Source: Phocoena phocoena
Taxonomy: Eukaryota > Chordata > Mammalia > Artiodactyla > Phocoenidae
Assembly (NCBI RefSeq): GCF_963924675.1
Contig: NC_089223.1
Coordinates: 12,164,881 to 12,228,880 of the forward strand
Length of the DNA: 64,000 bases
Direction: 5' to 3'
The notes beneath the pieces are model-generated. The model was not told the origin of the DNA. It was given only the letters and a program-made list of their open reading frames with translations, and searched no databases. This document shows, one piece after another, positions 37,746 through 50,105 of the stretch. A program made the position numbers and the translations under genes. How positions within the stretch are numbered: position 1 is the stretch's first letter; every line of letters begins with the position of its first letter.

Positions 37746-38006
37746 GAATAAACACAAATGAATAATGTTATATAAAATGCATTATTGACATAAATTTTAT
37801 TTTAGAAAAGTGAGGAGTGGTTAAACAGGGCAAAATCAGCCATGATGCAAAGAAATAAATAAAAACCAGTTACAAAGTGATGTTTCTTACTTAACTTGTC
37901 TATTTCTATAGTCAAACTACATTAAATCAAGCCTGTTTGTATTCAGATTTTCCAGACTGACCTTACTTGAAATTGGAAGCATTTTTAAAATAATTTATGC
38001 ATCAAG

Positions 38007-38216
38007 AAAAGAGTACAGGGCTTCCCTGGTGGCGCAGTGGTTGAGAGTCCGCCTGCTGATGCAGGGGACATGGGTTCATGCCACGGTCCGGGAGGATCCC
38101 ACATGCCGCGGAGCCATGGCCGCTGAGCCTGCGCGTCCAGAGCCTGTGCTCCGCAACGGGAGAGACCACAACAATGAGAGGCCCGCGTATCGCAAAAAAA
38201 AAAAAAAAAGAGTACA
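38007..38216 (+). mobile_element. CHR-type SINE, long-deletion form
   Basis: The body runs 38,018-38,205 with an uninterrupted A tail. The target repeat AAAAGAGTACA occurs at 38,007-38,017 and 38,206-38,216. Compared with the copy at 28,431 it lacks about 16 bases between GCGGAG and GCCATGGCC, across a short shared AGC. The B box is GGTTCATGCCA, weaker than in the other copies. The clean A tail and perfect duplication suggest a young insertion. Confidence 0.95.
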
Positions 38217-41159
38217 GTGCTCTAGTGATGCAAGGCCCCTGAGGGTAGAGTGTCAAGTAGAATATTCACGAAGCTTAAGTGCAAGAGACATCAGATTTTC
38301 TGTGGTATTTTAACACTGTATTTCTGTACAAGGGAGTTGTAAAATGAAGAATATGAAAGAAGATAAATATTTAGGATAATACAGAGGACCTATAAAGTGG
38401 GTTCTTGCCTCTCTAGTTTTGCAACTATTGACCTTACAAGAGTGTGTGTGCATATTCCCCTATGGGTCACGTCAGAAGTTTCCTTATAATCATTATGAAC
38501 ATCAGTGTTAAGGTTACTAGAGATTTGGCTTACTCCTATGTGGGTTAGCCTCTGATTTCATTGGTGTGTGGCCATTGGAAATTGAGATGCATTTTCTTTA
38601 TTTTGTATGAAAAGGAAAAGATGGGGCATAACATCTTAATAATTGTTTAAGTTTTTATAAGGTATTTGGAGTCCCTGTGGATGAAAGATAGCCTTTCTTT
38701 CCTCAACTTATCATCCATGTTCAATCATGTGCTTTATATGACACTCATTTTCTAAGGTGTTCAAAGAAGATATGCAATGAAAAGACTCTTGGAAAATATT
38801 TAAGGTGCAGTCATCTTTCAGAGTCCTTCGTCTTGAAAGCAGTCACTAAAACGGGTGACTGCTAAAAGTTTAATGGATAATAATATAATAAACTTTGCTA
38901 TGTATACTTCACTACTGATGTATCTTTATCTTCTCATGTCATTGATTGCTTTATTCTAATTCTTCATCTAAAAGATAAATAAGTGTTGTTAGGTTTTTGA
39001 AATACAAATTATTAAACACACCAGGCTCTACCTTGTTGCAAAGCCTCTGCACAGGATCCTGTTCCCCCTTCCAACTTGTGACTATCTTATTCTCAGGTTT
39101 TAGGTCACCATACAACATGCAAAATATTGGAGTTACAGAATGAGTAAGCTGAGAAACTATTTCGACCTACAAGGTATCTTCATTTTGTGATATTCTTGAA
39201 TATTTAACCTGTAAGATGTAATAATGGTCCAGCAACATCTTAGATTGATAACATCTAGTCTGGTTTACATTCTGTTTTAAATACTTGCACCAAGATTTTT
39301 TTCTTTCAGAGCAGTAGCTGTGACATTATCTGAAATTTAAAATGAGAACCTATCTACAGGGATAATTATAGGTAAAATAGACAGTGCTCCCTGTTGCAGT
39401 GGAGAAGCCTTACACTTGTTCACAGTATATTTCAGATGTGGGAGATTACAGGAAGGTCATATCCTCCTCACAGCTGTTATATGAATGATGACCAACATTC
39501 AGAGGAATCACGTTAATTGCCAGCACGGTCACAAATGGCGTATTTATAAACCATATCTTTATGGCCAAAGATTCCATAAAATTAAGACTTCAGGAGGGTA
39601 AACATGACTGGAACAGATAAATCATAATTCATGGCCTAAATCTGGGCAATCATATTATGTTAGACAAAAAATTCCCAGTTCCCTTGAATTTAAAATTAGT
39701 ATGGTTTCAATCTTGAGACTGTGATTTGCTTATTTACAGCAAAAATATTTTTACAGTTCAATAATGAAAATCAAAGAGAAAATTATATCAGCACCTGAAT
39801 TCACACCACTATTGAAATTACTATTACATTTTTAGGAATGTGTCATGGTCAAATGTTTATGTGTAGAAATGAAAGGAAGCAGTACTGGAGTGTTTGCAGA
39901 AGCTTTGATTTTTTCGGTGCCTCTTCAGCACAGTACTCTAAAGCAGCATCCCCACCTTTCTCTTTCGTAATTTCCTCTTTCATTCCTCTTATCGGATCTC
40001 TCTCTACTTTTATTCTTGTTATTCTCTCCACCCTAATCACAGCCCAAAGGTGATAGATGAGTGTGGGAAGAAAGCAATTCAAGACGGGGAAATGGTTGTT
40101 TCATTTTTGTCTCATTAAACAGGGCTTTCTCATCAAATCCTGTTCTGTAATTTAATGGTCACAAAAATTGGTTATTTTTAGAGTAAAATACCTCTCCTGG
40201 CTCATTTGAAAGTTGTGGTAGCTGATGTTGTGGTATTAACTGAAACCTGGAAATAATCACACTTTCCAAAGTGAATCTCATCTCAACAGATTTTTAGCCT
40301 AATATCAATGTCAGAGAGATTTGAATAGACTGGGATACGCCTCTGGTAAATGTTAGAATGTTATAAACCTGTCAAGCCTCTTTACTATTCTGTTTAAGAA
40401 TTCAGAAATAGGCGTCACTAAGTTTTGATGAGCAGCCTCTCTGCAGTGAGCTTACTGAGCTGATCCCATGGGTCTGCTTGCCTTCCTACTTGCCTACCCT
40501 GGTGCTTGTCAGGGGTTCAGTCACTGGTTATTGGTAACCAGCGGCCGTCTTTTCCTCCCATCACCACTGCACTGTCTGAGCTGTGTGTGGAGTGGAACTG
40601 ACCTTGAAGGCCTTCACTAGCTTCCACACAGTAGCTTTCTGCCACCTTTCACACCACCTGCATCCATCTTGGTTTATGGCCTCAGAGTAGAATCCGACTT
40701 TCACACTGCACTGTGAAGCTAGATTTATTTATATTGTCTCAGTGTAGGTCTCAAGTTTTCTTAAAATTAATCATTTTTATAGTACTTAAATATTTGAAGC
40801 ATTTAGACATTTTTACTCATTTTTCTTGGTAACCTATAATAAGCCATCAAGTTTAATTTTGAAAGTCCTCTTCCCTTTATATTTATTTTATAAGTACATT
40901 GAAACATAATTTTATTACACTTAAATTTTTTTTCATGTTACTATTTGTGTGGATGAAATATAGTTCTTGCCAAACATACTATAGTATCAGATACTTTAAG
41001 CTTTGTTAGATGTACAGAAAAAGCAAAGAGGTTTTACACCCTATACGTGGTGGTTAGAAAAATTCTTCCTTTTATAGTCAGTTTTCATCATAGTGCTTAG
41101 CGTTCACCTTGAGCACTATACTAAGGTAATAATGATAATAGTTTATAACAGATTAGATA
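38217..41159. other. Unassigned sequence
   Basis: About 2.9 kb with no supported gene or repeat. The block at 40,480-40,700 is richer in GC than its flanks and has a 7-bp hairpin (CTGGTTA/TAACCAG) near 40,532. It could be an old conserved or regulatory segment, but nothing proves it. Confidence 0.35.
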
Positions 41160-41402
41160 ATAGATTATAACAAGTATTTCTATTGATCTCATTGTATGCC
41201 AGGTACACATACAAGCACTTTCAGCATATTTACTAATTTATTACTAATTTATAACTGTGTAAGGTAGGTACTACTTAGTATTCTTATTTTACATATGAGG
41301 AAACTGAAGTACAATAGATTTTGTGACTGCCCAAGGTCACCAAGTTAGTAAAAGGAGCTGGATTCTGTCCCAGGCAGTCTAGCTCCAGAGCCTGCCACTT
41401 AA
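41160..41402 (-). mobile_element. MIR SINE, nearly full length
   Basis: The reversed MIR landmarks are all present: TATGCCAGGTACACATACAA, GTGTAAGGTAGGTACTACTT, TTTTACATATGAGGAAACTG, CCCAAGGTCACCAAGTTAGT, GGCAGTCTAGCTCCAGAGCC. This is the best-preserved MIR in the window. Confidence 0.88.
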
Positions 41403-44392
41403 ACATCACCCTCTGCTGCTTCTCTGTTTAAAAATAAAGCTGACCTCTGCTTTAGATAGTATTAAAAATTTATGATCCGAAGGCATTTTCTAGTTTCTGT
41501 GTTTCTAAAATGTGGGTCAGCCACAGTCTTGGGGAGCAAAGTTCTTGGAGATTTAACATGCCATGATAATCTGAGTCTTTTTATAGTTGTGAAATGTTTA
41601 AATCCATAGACCAGAAAATTGCATGCTTAGTTTGATTAAAATTTCTCTGAAAGCAGGAAGACTTGCTAAGATAGCATCTTCAAGGATTAGTATTTTGGTT
41701 TGTAGTTATGCATGAAATTTTCAGTTCATATATCTACTATATTGCTTGTTTTATTCAAGTAAAACTACTCTAAAGTTATTTGCTATAATACAGTGTTAAA
41801 ATATGCTGACAAGAAAATAACTATCAGTTTTACAGACATGTAATTAAGAATACTATCTGGTTAAATCTATACCCTAAATGTTAAATAAAATAGATAACGA
41901 CATGTGTCTGAACCAGGGCTGAAAGTGAAACATATCTACTTGTAAAGATGAGCTACTTAAATTTGGATTCAAATTCGTAAGTCATGATTACATATTAGAA
42001 GAGCAAGAAGTGCAAATAAAATGAATAATTTACAGTTAGTGTCAACTTGGTTAATGAAAATGTCTGAAGCAAAGTGTTTAAATCTTAACTAATGCTGCTG
42101 GTCTCATGGCGTTCACCTATGCTTTGGAAAATGGATAAACATCATCTCCTAGAAAAGTCTTCCCAGATTATTCTGTTGAAGATGAGGCCTCTGACCGTGC
42201 TGGCCGTACCTCTGGAGTTTCTGGGACATTGTCTCTCATGGATTGCTCCCACCTAGGCACTGGGGCAGCCCTTATTGTACTGAGCCTCTGCTCACCATCA
42301 GCTGCGTATTTACCAGTCTGGATACAGAAGAGCAAGTAAACATCTAGGGGAAAAAAATTCAAGAAAATAGGAAAAGTTGCTTGGTTTTACAAAGCAGTAT
42401 ATTTAATTTTTTGTTGTTTGCATGTAGTCACAAAAACATTGTAAAGAACCAACTGTACATGGAAAGCTTCACAGAATGAAAAATAATGGGCATTCGTTGT
42501 ACTCAGGCAGGGGCATGCCTTCTTGACTGAGTGAATGATTGTTTGTTTGTTTATTATTAGCTTGCATGCTCTGCTCTTGCTGCTGAAACTGTCTCTAAAG
42601 GCAAATTCCATTAACACTTTCACTTGAGAGATGCAGTCAGTATGGCAGGAAAGGAAAACTGTCCTAACACAATGAGAATATTAATGCTTCTTCTACGCAT
42701 AGGTACATTTTCACACATGCACTTCATCATCATGTGAAAATTATAGAAGGATGTTACAACTTATATGTATATGTGCACATATATCATAATTTTCACATGA
42801 AAATGAAATATGTCCTATCTCCAACACAGTACCTTTGAAAGGTACATTATTATAGTTTGCTATTTACCCCATTACCTGTAGCTTTCTATAAAATATAAGC
42901 CGATTTTCAACTGAATAACCTTAAGAAGGAATAGAAAACTGCATTTTTTTTCTTTTTCCATCAGTGCTAATGTTTGGAGGAAATAAATGACTACTCCTTT
43001 TGCTATATTTCTTAATATTTGATATATTTCTTTTTTCCTTTCCATTCATGAAAATTATGTGGATAATATTCTCAAAGAGAGCACGCTGGAAAAAATATAT
43101 CCTAGAACGTACCTCCTTCTATCCCCACAGAATGCAGCACAGTTTTGCACATACCAGAAAAAGAGAATGTTGGAGACTGAAGAGTCATGAAAGATCCTCT
43201 AATCGTACTCCTTCATATTACACAGAAGAAAATTGAGACTCATATGTACCATATGTCTTTGCCAAGGCTTACTGAATGTGAAATCACAGATTAGAAAGAG
43301 CACCCAACTCTCCATGTTCCAAACAGAGTTATTTCAAATACAGTACTTTGCTTTAAAACATGAAAAAAAATAACTTAAAAAGTCTAATGCAACAACAATA
43401 AAAATGTCTCCTCTATGGCTTAAACACAGATAAGTAGATTAATGCTATACCTTAAGTATAATGGAATAAATAAGTGTAAGAAAGTAATATGAGTAGGAGA
43501 GGAAGTATTTAAATCCTTTACACTTCTTTTTTTTCAAAAGGCAAGTGAAAGGGTGATCTTCATAATCTGATGTGTGTGGACTTGAGGAAGACCAGGTATT
43601 AACGGAATGTTACACATACATAGAGCTCAGTACATTTTACATCTTGTTCAGAGCGAAATAGACCTATTTCCTTTATAGGAAAATCCAGGGGATTTTTGGA
43701 AATAACCTAAAGACCGGCAAATATAGAATACTGAGACATCAGCAGAAATTTAAGATTTCCAGGAGAAGTCTGTCATTGTCCTGTAAAAACACCCAATAGC
43801 CTGCAAGATAAAGGACAAACTTCTTAGCACTGTCTCTGCAGCCTCCTTAATTGTTCCCACCAATACTGTCCACCCGCTTATCTCCTCGTTCACCTCAAGA
43901 GAATCCATGCTTTAGCAGTTCTGAAAAACTGTCAGTTCCTAGAAGCTACCATTACACATGATGTTTCTTCCAATGGTATTTCTCAGCAATGTCCTTCCAA
44001 GACATTGTCATGTATTATTAGGGAAGATACAGGAAAGAATATTAAGAACTGGTAACATCAAAGAGTGCAAAGGCAGTAAAGTGCAGTCAGGAGATGAGAA
44101 GCAGATTTGGAATGAATCTTCATGAACCATTTTACAGAGTACTCAGCAGAGAGTTTGAGTGGTAGATAATATAAGGCAGGGATGGATTAGAAAATGGCCT
44201 GGGAATAAATATTGTTTGAGTATCTACTAGGTAACTTGTATCAATATATACTAGTTACATTCACATACCCTATATTTTAATTTTCTTTTTTTTAATCGGC
44301 CAATAGTTTCAAAAATGCAACTCAATTACTTATAGTACAAGTTTTAAAACGTTGTTGTTTTCATCAATACAATTCACTTGATGTTAGAATCA
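41403..44392. other. Unassigned sequence
   Basis: About 3 kb without a confident gene. Old-repeat echoes occur at 43,190-43,320 (MIR-like, minus) and 43,760-43,960 (L2-like). A nested palindrome lies at 42,730-42,800, and a possible orphan terminal exon at 42,168-42,323. Both are discussed as findings. Confidence 0.35.
42730..42800. repeat. Nested inverted repeat
   Basis: Perfect 15-base arms TCATGTGAAAATTAT (42,730-42,744) and ATAATTTTCACATGA (42,786-42,800) enclose 41 bases. The spacer contains the 14-base palindrome ATATGTGCACATAT at 42,769-42,782. The region could fold as a stem with a second hairpin in its loop. Confidence 0.85.
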
Positions 44393-44500
44393 TTTCTTTA
44401 TTTATTTTTTATACTGCAGGTTATTAGTTATTTTATACGTATTAGTGTATATATGTCAGTCCCAATCTCCCAATTCATCCCACCACCATCACCGCCCCTG
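44393..44500 (-). mobile_element. L1 3' end fragment
   Basis: ATTTATTTTTTATACTGCAG, TATACGTATTAGTGTATATA and CAATCTCCCAATTCATCCCA match the 3' terminus of the third L1 (51,440-51,550). This is a very short 5'-truncated insertion of that subfamily. Confidence 0.82.
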
Positions 44501-45105
44501 CCTTAATTTTCATAATATCTATATTTTTGAAGACCAGGAAGCTAAGTGTAAGTTCTTATGCCTAGTAACCAGCAGAAACAGAAATCCAAGTCCAGTCCTT
44601 ATTGAAATAGTTGTAACCATAATAATTTATTAATATTTATCACCTTTTTAAAATGTAAAAATGCAGTTATGTTTATACATAGAAGCTCTTCACTCCTCAC
44701 TGGCGCAGGTATTTAGTTGGGACAGAGTTTTATAAGAAATCCAGCTCTCTACCCAGTAGGGCCTCCCAGAGTGACAGCACACAGACTCTTGTTCCAAAAT
44801 CCCAGCAACTGAACCACAGCTTTGCAGGTTCTATAATTGAAACTTGTCATTAAACAAAGTGGATCAACCTTTTGAGACTGATTAAGGCTATTGACATTCA
44901 TGAAAGGCTGATACATACAATTCTGAATTGTTCATTTACAATTAGAAATACAACTATCAGGCCAACTGGAAATTTGATGTCCATTATTAAGTGCATTTTA
45001 TCCTTGTAGGCAAGTCTACAAAGTATAGTCAGAAATACGTTTCATGACAGTGGAGTCAAGTTAATGATAATAGGGAAAGCAACTGTAATGCTTTGGGCAT
45101 CAGGC
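44501..45105. other. Unassigned sequence
   Basis: No gene or repeat recognised. Confidence 0.4.
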
Positions 45106-45295
45106 TAAGCTCTTTCTTTAGATTATTTCATTTAATCTCACAATGATATTATGGGAATAACATTTTTGTAGATGAGGAATGAGAAATTAAGAGAGTTTAA
45201 GTGACTTCCCTAAGTTTACATAGCTGGTAAGGATCAGAACCAGAATGTAAACCTAAATCTATCTAACTTTAGAGCAAAGGTCTTAATCACAACCT
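45106..45295 (-). mobile_element. MIR SINE
   Basis: Reversed MIR order is seen in ATTATTTCATTTAATCTCAC, TTGTAGATGAGGAATGAGAA, AAGTGACTTCCCTAAGTTTA and ACATAGCTGGTAAGGATCAG. Confidence 0.7.
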
Positions 45296-46086
45296 GGCGC
45301 TGCCTCCCAAATACGATATAAGTCACTTGAGGGCAGGATTCTTAAAAACGTTAACAGCTCCCAGTGGAGGAATGTCTGCCTTGTGTCCCACAATTTAAAT
45401 TCATCCTCTATGCCATGCCCTAATTATCACATCAATCCTGTGATATACTCTGTTTTTTTTTTAAGATATCTTTATTGGAGTATAATTACTTTACAATGGT
45501 GTGTTAGTTTCTGCTGTATAACAAAGTGAATCAGCTATACGTACACATATATCCCCATATCCCCTCCTTCTTGCATCTCCCTTCCACCCTCCCTGTCCCA
45601 CCACTCTAGGTGGTCACAAAGCACTGAGTTGATCTCCCTGTGCTATGTAGCAGCTTCCCACTAGCTATCTGTTTTACATTTGGTAGTGTATATATGTCAA
45701 TGCTACTCTCTCACTTCGTCCCAGCTTACCCTTCCCCCTCTCCGTGTCCTCAAGTCCATTCTCTATGTCTGCATCTCTATTCCTGTCCTACCCCTAGGTT
45801 CATCAGAACCTTTTTCTTTTTCTTTAGATTCCATATATATGTGTTAGCATATGGAATTTGTTTTTCTCTTTCTGACTTACTTCACTCTGTATGATAGATT
45901 CTAGGTCCATCCACCTCACTACAAATAACTCAATTTTGTTTCTTTTTATGGCTGAGTAATACTCCACTGTATATATGTACCACATCTTCTTTAAACATTC
46001 ATCTGTTCATGGACACTTAGGTGGCTTCCATGTCCTGGCTATTGTAAACAGAGCTGCAGTGAACATTGTGGTACATATTGCTCCAG

Positions 46087-48640
46087 CTCTGTTCTTCTTT
46101 CTCAAGATTGCTTTGGCTATTTGGGGTCTTTTGCGTTTCCATACAGATTGTGAAATTCTTTGTTCTGTGAAAAATGCCAGTGGTAGTTTGATAGGGATTG
46201 CATTGATTCTGTAGATTGCTTTGGGTAGTATGGTCATTTTCACAATGTTGATTCTTCCAATCCAAGAACATGCTATATCTCTTCATCTGTTTATATCACT
46301 TTAATTTCTTTCATCAGTGTAATATAGTTTTCTGCATACAGGTCTTTTGTCTCCTTAGGTAGATTTATTCCTAGATATTTTATTCTTTTTGTTGCAGTGG
46401 TAAATGGGTGCGTTTCCTTAATATCTCTTTCAGATTTTTCATCATTAGTGTATAGGAATGCAAGAGATTTCTGTGCGTTAATATTGTATCCTGCTACTTT
46501 ACCAAATTCATTGATTAGCTCTAGTAGTTTTCTGGTAGCATCTTTAGGATTCGCTATGTATAGTATCATGTCATCTGCAAACAGTGACAGTTTTACTTCT
46601 TCTTTTCTGATTTGGATTCCTTTTATTTCTTTTCCTTCTCTGATTGCTGTGGCTAAAACTTCCAAAACTGTGTTGAATAATAGTGGTGAGAGTGGGCAAC
46701 CTTGTCTTGTTCCTGATCTTAGTGGAAATGCTTTCAGTTTTTAACCATTGAGGACGATGTTGGCTGTGGGTTTGTCATATATGGCCTTTATTATGTTGAG
46801 GTAAGTTCCCTTTATGCCTACTTTCTGGAGGGTTTTTATCATAAATGGGTGCTGAGTTTTGTCAAAAGCTTTTTCTGCATCTACTGAGATGATCATATGG
46901 TTTTTCTCCTTCAGTTTGTTAATATGGTTTATCACATTGATTGATTTACGTATATTGAAGAATCCTTGCATTCCTGGGATAAACCCCACTTGGTCATGGT
47001 GTATGATCCTTGTAATGTGCTGTTGGATTCTGTTTGCTAGTATTTTGTTGAGGATTTTTGCATCTATGTTCATCAGTGATATTGGCCTGTAGTTTTCTTT
47101 TTTTGTGACATCTTTGTCTGGTTTTGGTATCAGGGTGATGGTGACCTCAGAGAATGAGATTGGGAGTATTCTTCCCTCTGCTATATTTTGGCAGAATTTG
47201 AGAAGGATAGGTGTTAGCTCTTCTCTAAATGTTTGATAGAATTCACCTGTGAAACCATCTGGTCCTGGGCTTTTGTTTGTTGGAAGATTTTTAATCACAG
47301 TTTCAATTTCAGTACTTATGATTGGTCTGTTTATATTTTCTATTTCCTCCTGGTTCAGTCCTGGAAGGTTATGCTTTTCTAAGAATTTGTCCATTTCTTC
47401 TAGGTTGTCCATTTTATTGGCATACAGTTGCTTGTAGTAATCTCCTTTGTATTTCTACAGTGTCAGTTGTTACTTCTCCTTTTTCATTTCTAATTCTGTT
47501 GATTTGAGTCTTCTCCCTTTTTTCTTGCTGAATCTGGCTAATCATTTATCAGTTTTGTTTATCTTCTCAAAGAACCAGCTTTTAGTTTTATTGATCTTTG
47601 CTATCGTTTCCTTCATTTCTTTTTCATTTATTTCTGATCTGATCTTTATGATTTCTTTCCTTCTGCTAACTTTGGCATTTCCTTGTTCTTCTTTCTCTAA
47701 TTGCTTTAGGTGTAAGGTTAGGTTGTTTATTTGAGGTGTTTCTTGTTTCTTGAGGAAGGATTGTATTGCTATATACTTCTCTCTTAGAACTGCTTTTACT
47801 GCATCCCATAGGTTTTGGGTCGTCGTATTTTCATTGTCATTTGTTTCTAGGTATTTTTTGATTTCCTCTTTGATTTCTTCAGTGATCTCTTGGTTATTAA
47901 GTAGTGTATTGTTTAGGCTCCATGTGTTTGTATTTTTTACAATTTTTTCCTGTAACTGATATCTAGCCTCATAGCGTTGTGATCGGAAAAGATACTTGAT
48001 ATGATTTCAATTTTCTTAAATTTACAAAGGCTTGATTTGTGACCCAAGATATGATCTATTCTGGAGAATGTTCCATGAGCACTTGAGAAGAAAGTGTATT
48101 CTGCTGTTTTGGGATGGAATGTCCTATAAATATCAATTAAGTCCATCTTCTTTATGTATAATTTAAAGCTTGTGTTTCCTTACTTATTTTCATTTTGGAT
48201 GATCTGTCCATTGGTGAAAGTGGGGTGTTAATGTCCCTTCCTATGATTGTGTTACTGTTGATCTCCCCTTTTATGGCTGTTAGCATTTGCCTTATGTACT
48301 GAGGTGCTCCTATTTTGGGTGCATAAATATTTACAATTGTTATATCTTCTTCTTGGATCGATCCCTTGATCATTATGTAGTGTCCTTCTTTGTCTCTTCT
48401 AATAGTCTTTATTTTAAAGTCTATTTTGTCTGAAATGAGAATTGCTACTCCAGCTTTCTTTTGATTTACATTTGCATGGAATATCTTTTTCGATCTCCTC
48501 ATTTTCAGTTTGTAGGTGTCCCTAGGTCTGAAGTGAGTCTCTTGTAGACAACATTTATACGGGGTTTGTTGTATCCATTCAGCCAGTCTATGTCTTTTGG
48601 TTGGAGTTTTTAATCCATTTATATTTAAGGTAATTATTGA
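46087..48640 (-). pseudogene. L1 ORF2 remnant of the second copy
   Basis: Endonuclease and RT text is colinear with the first L1 but broken into at least five pieces. Open pieces include 48,502-48,152 (endonuclease), 47,412-46,741 (RT fingers and palm) and 46,665-46,291 (FADD and thumb). The C-terminal region is absent through the internal deletion. No functional protein is possible. Confidence 0.9.
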
Positions 48641-48689
48641 CTTGTATACTCCTAGTGATCCATTTTCTTGTTTTTGGTTTGTTATTATA

Positions 48690-49600
48690 GGTCTTTTCCT
48701 TCTCTTGTGTTTCCTGCATAGAGAAGTTCCTTTAGCATTTGTTTTAAAGCTGGTTTGTTGGTGCTGAATTCTCTTAGCTTTTGCTTGTCTGTAAAGGTTT
48801 TAATTTCTCTGTCGAATCTGAATGAGTTCCTTGCTGGGTAGAGTAATATTGGTTGTAGGTTTTTCTCTTTCGTCACTTCAAATATGTCCTGCCACTTGCT
48901 TCTGGCTTGCAGAGTTCCTGCTGAAAGATCAGCTGCTAATCTTATGGGGATTCCCTTGTATGTTATTTGTTGCTTTTCCCTTGCTACTTTTAATATTTTC
49001 TATTTGTATTTAAGTTTTGATAGTTTGATTAATATGTGTCTTGGCGTGTTTCTCCTTGGATTTATCCTGTATGGGACTCTGTGCTTCCTGGTCTTGTTTG
49101 ACTATTTCCTTTGCCGTAATAGGGAAGTCTTCAACTGTAATCTCTTCAAATATTTTCTCAGTCCCTTTCTTTTTCTCCTCTTCTTCTGAGATCCCTATAA
49201 TTCAAATGTTGATGTTTTTAATGTTATCCTAGAGCTCTCTGAGACTGTCCTCAATTCTTTTCATTCTTTTTTCTCTTCCTCAGCAGTGAATTCTACCATT
49301 TTGTCTTCCAGGTCACTTAACCGTTCTTCTGCCTCAGTTATTCTGTTATTGATTTCTTCTAGAGAAATTTAAATTTCATTTGTTGTGTTGTTCATCATTG
49401 TTTGTTTGCTCTTTAGTTCTTCTAGGTCCTTGTTAAACATTTCTTATATTTTCTCCATTCTATTTCCAAGATTTTGAATCATCTTTGCTATCATTATCCT
49501 GAATTCTTTTTCAGATAGACTGCCTATTTCCCCTTCATTTGTTTGGTCTGGTGGGTTTTTACCTTGATCCTTCATCTGCTGTGTATTTCTCTGTCTTCTC
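48690..49600 (-). pseudogene. L1 ORF1 remnant of the second copy
   Basis: The coiled-coil, RRM and C-terminal segments can be aligned by eye to ORF1 of the first L1, but stops and frameshifts break them. The longest open piece is 48,876-48,685, the C-terminal domain (starts MTKEKNLQPILLYPARNSF). Divergence is visibly higher than in the first copy. Confidence 0.85.
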
Positions 49601-50105
49601 ATTTTGCTTAACTTACTGTTTTTGGGGTCTCCTTTTCACAGGCTGCAGGTTTCTAGTTCCTGTTGTTTTTGATGTCTGCCCCCACTGAGTAAAGTTGGTT
49701 CAGTGGCTTGTGCAGGCTTCCTGATGGAGGGGACTCATGCCTATGTTCTGGTGGATGAGGTTGCATCTTGTCTTTCCGTTGGGCATCCCATGTCCGGTGG
49801 TGTTTTGTGGTGTCTGTGACCTTACTATCATTTTAGGCAGCCTCTCTGCTAATGGGTGGGGTTGTGTTCCTGTCTTGCTAGTTGTTTGGCATAGGGTGTC
49901 CAGCACTGTAGCTTGCTGGTGGTTGAGTGGAGCTGGGGCTTAGCGTTGAGATGGAGATCTCTGGGAGAGCTTTTGCTGTTTGATATTACCTGGAGCTGGG
50001 AGGTCTTTGGTGGACCAATGTCCTGAACTCGGCTCTCCCACCTCAGAGGCTGAGGCCTGACACCCAGCCAGAGCACCAAGACCCTGTGAGCAACTCAGCC
50101 AGGTA

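Larger units (their letters stand above)
45453..50105 (-). mobile_element. Second L1, 5'-truncated and internally deleted
   Basis: Read right to left it holds the inner 5'UTR (50,105-49,610), a broken ORF1 (about 49,600-48,690), a broken ORF2 and a 3'UTR ending at a T run (45,453-45,462). The RT motif FADD is intact at 46,581-46,570. At about 46,080 the sequence jumps from the ORF2 C-terminus straight to RT thumb text, so about 1 kb is missing compared with the third L1 (about 51,850-52,835). Its 3'UTR (AAGATATCTTTATTGGAGTA and following) is a different type from that of the third L1. No target-site duplication was found. Confidence 0.93.
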
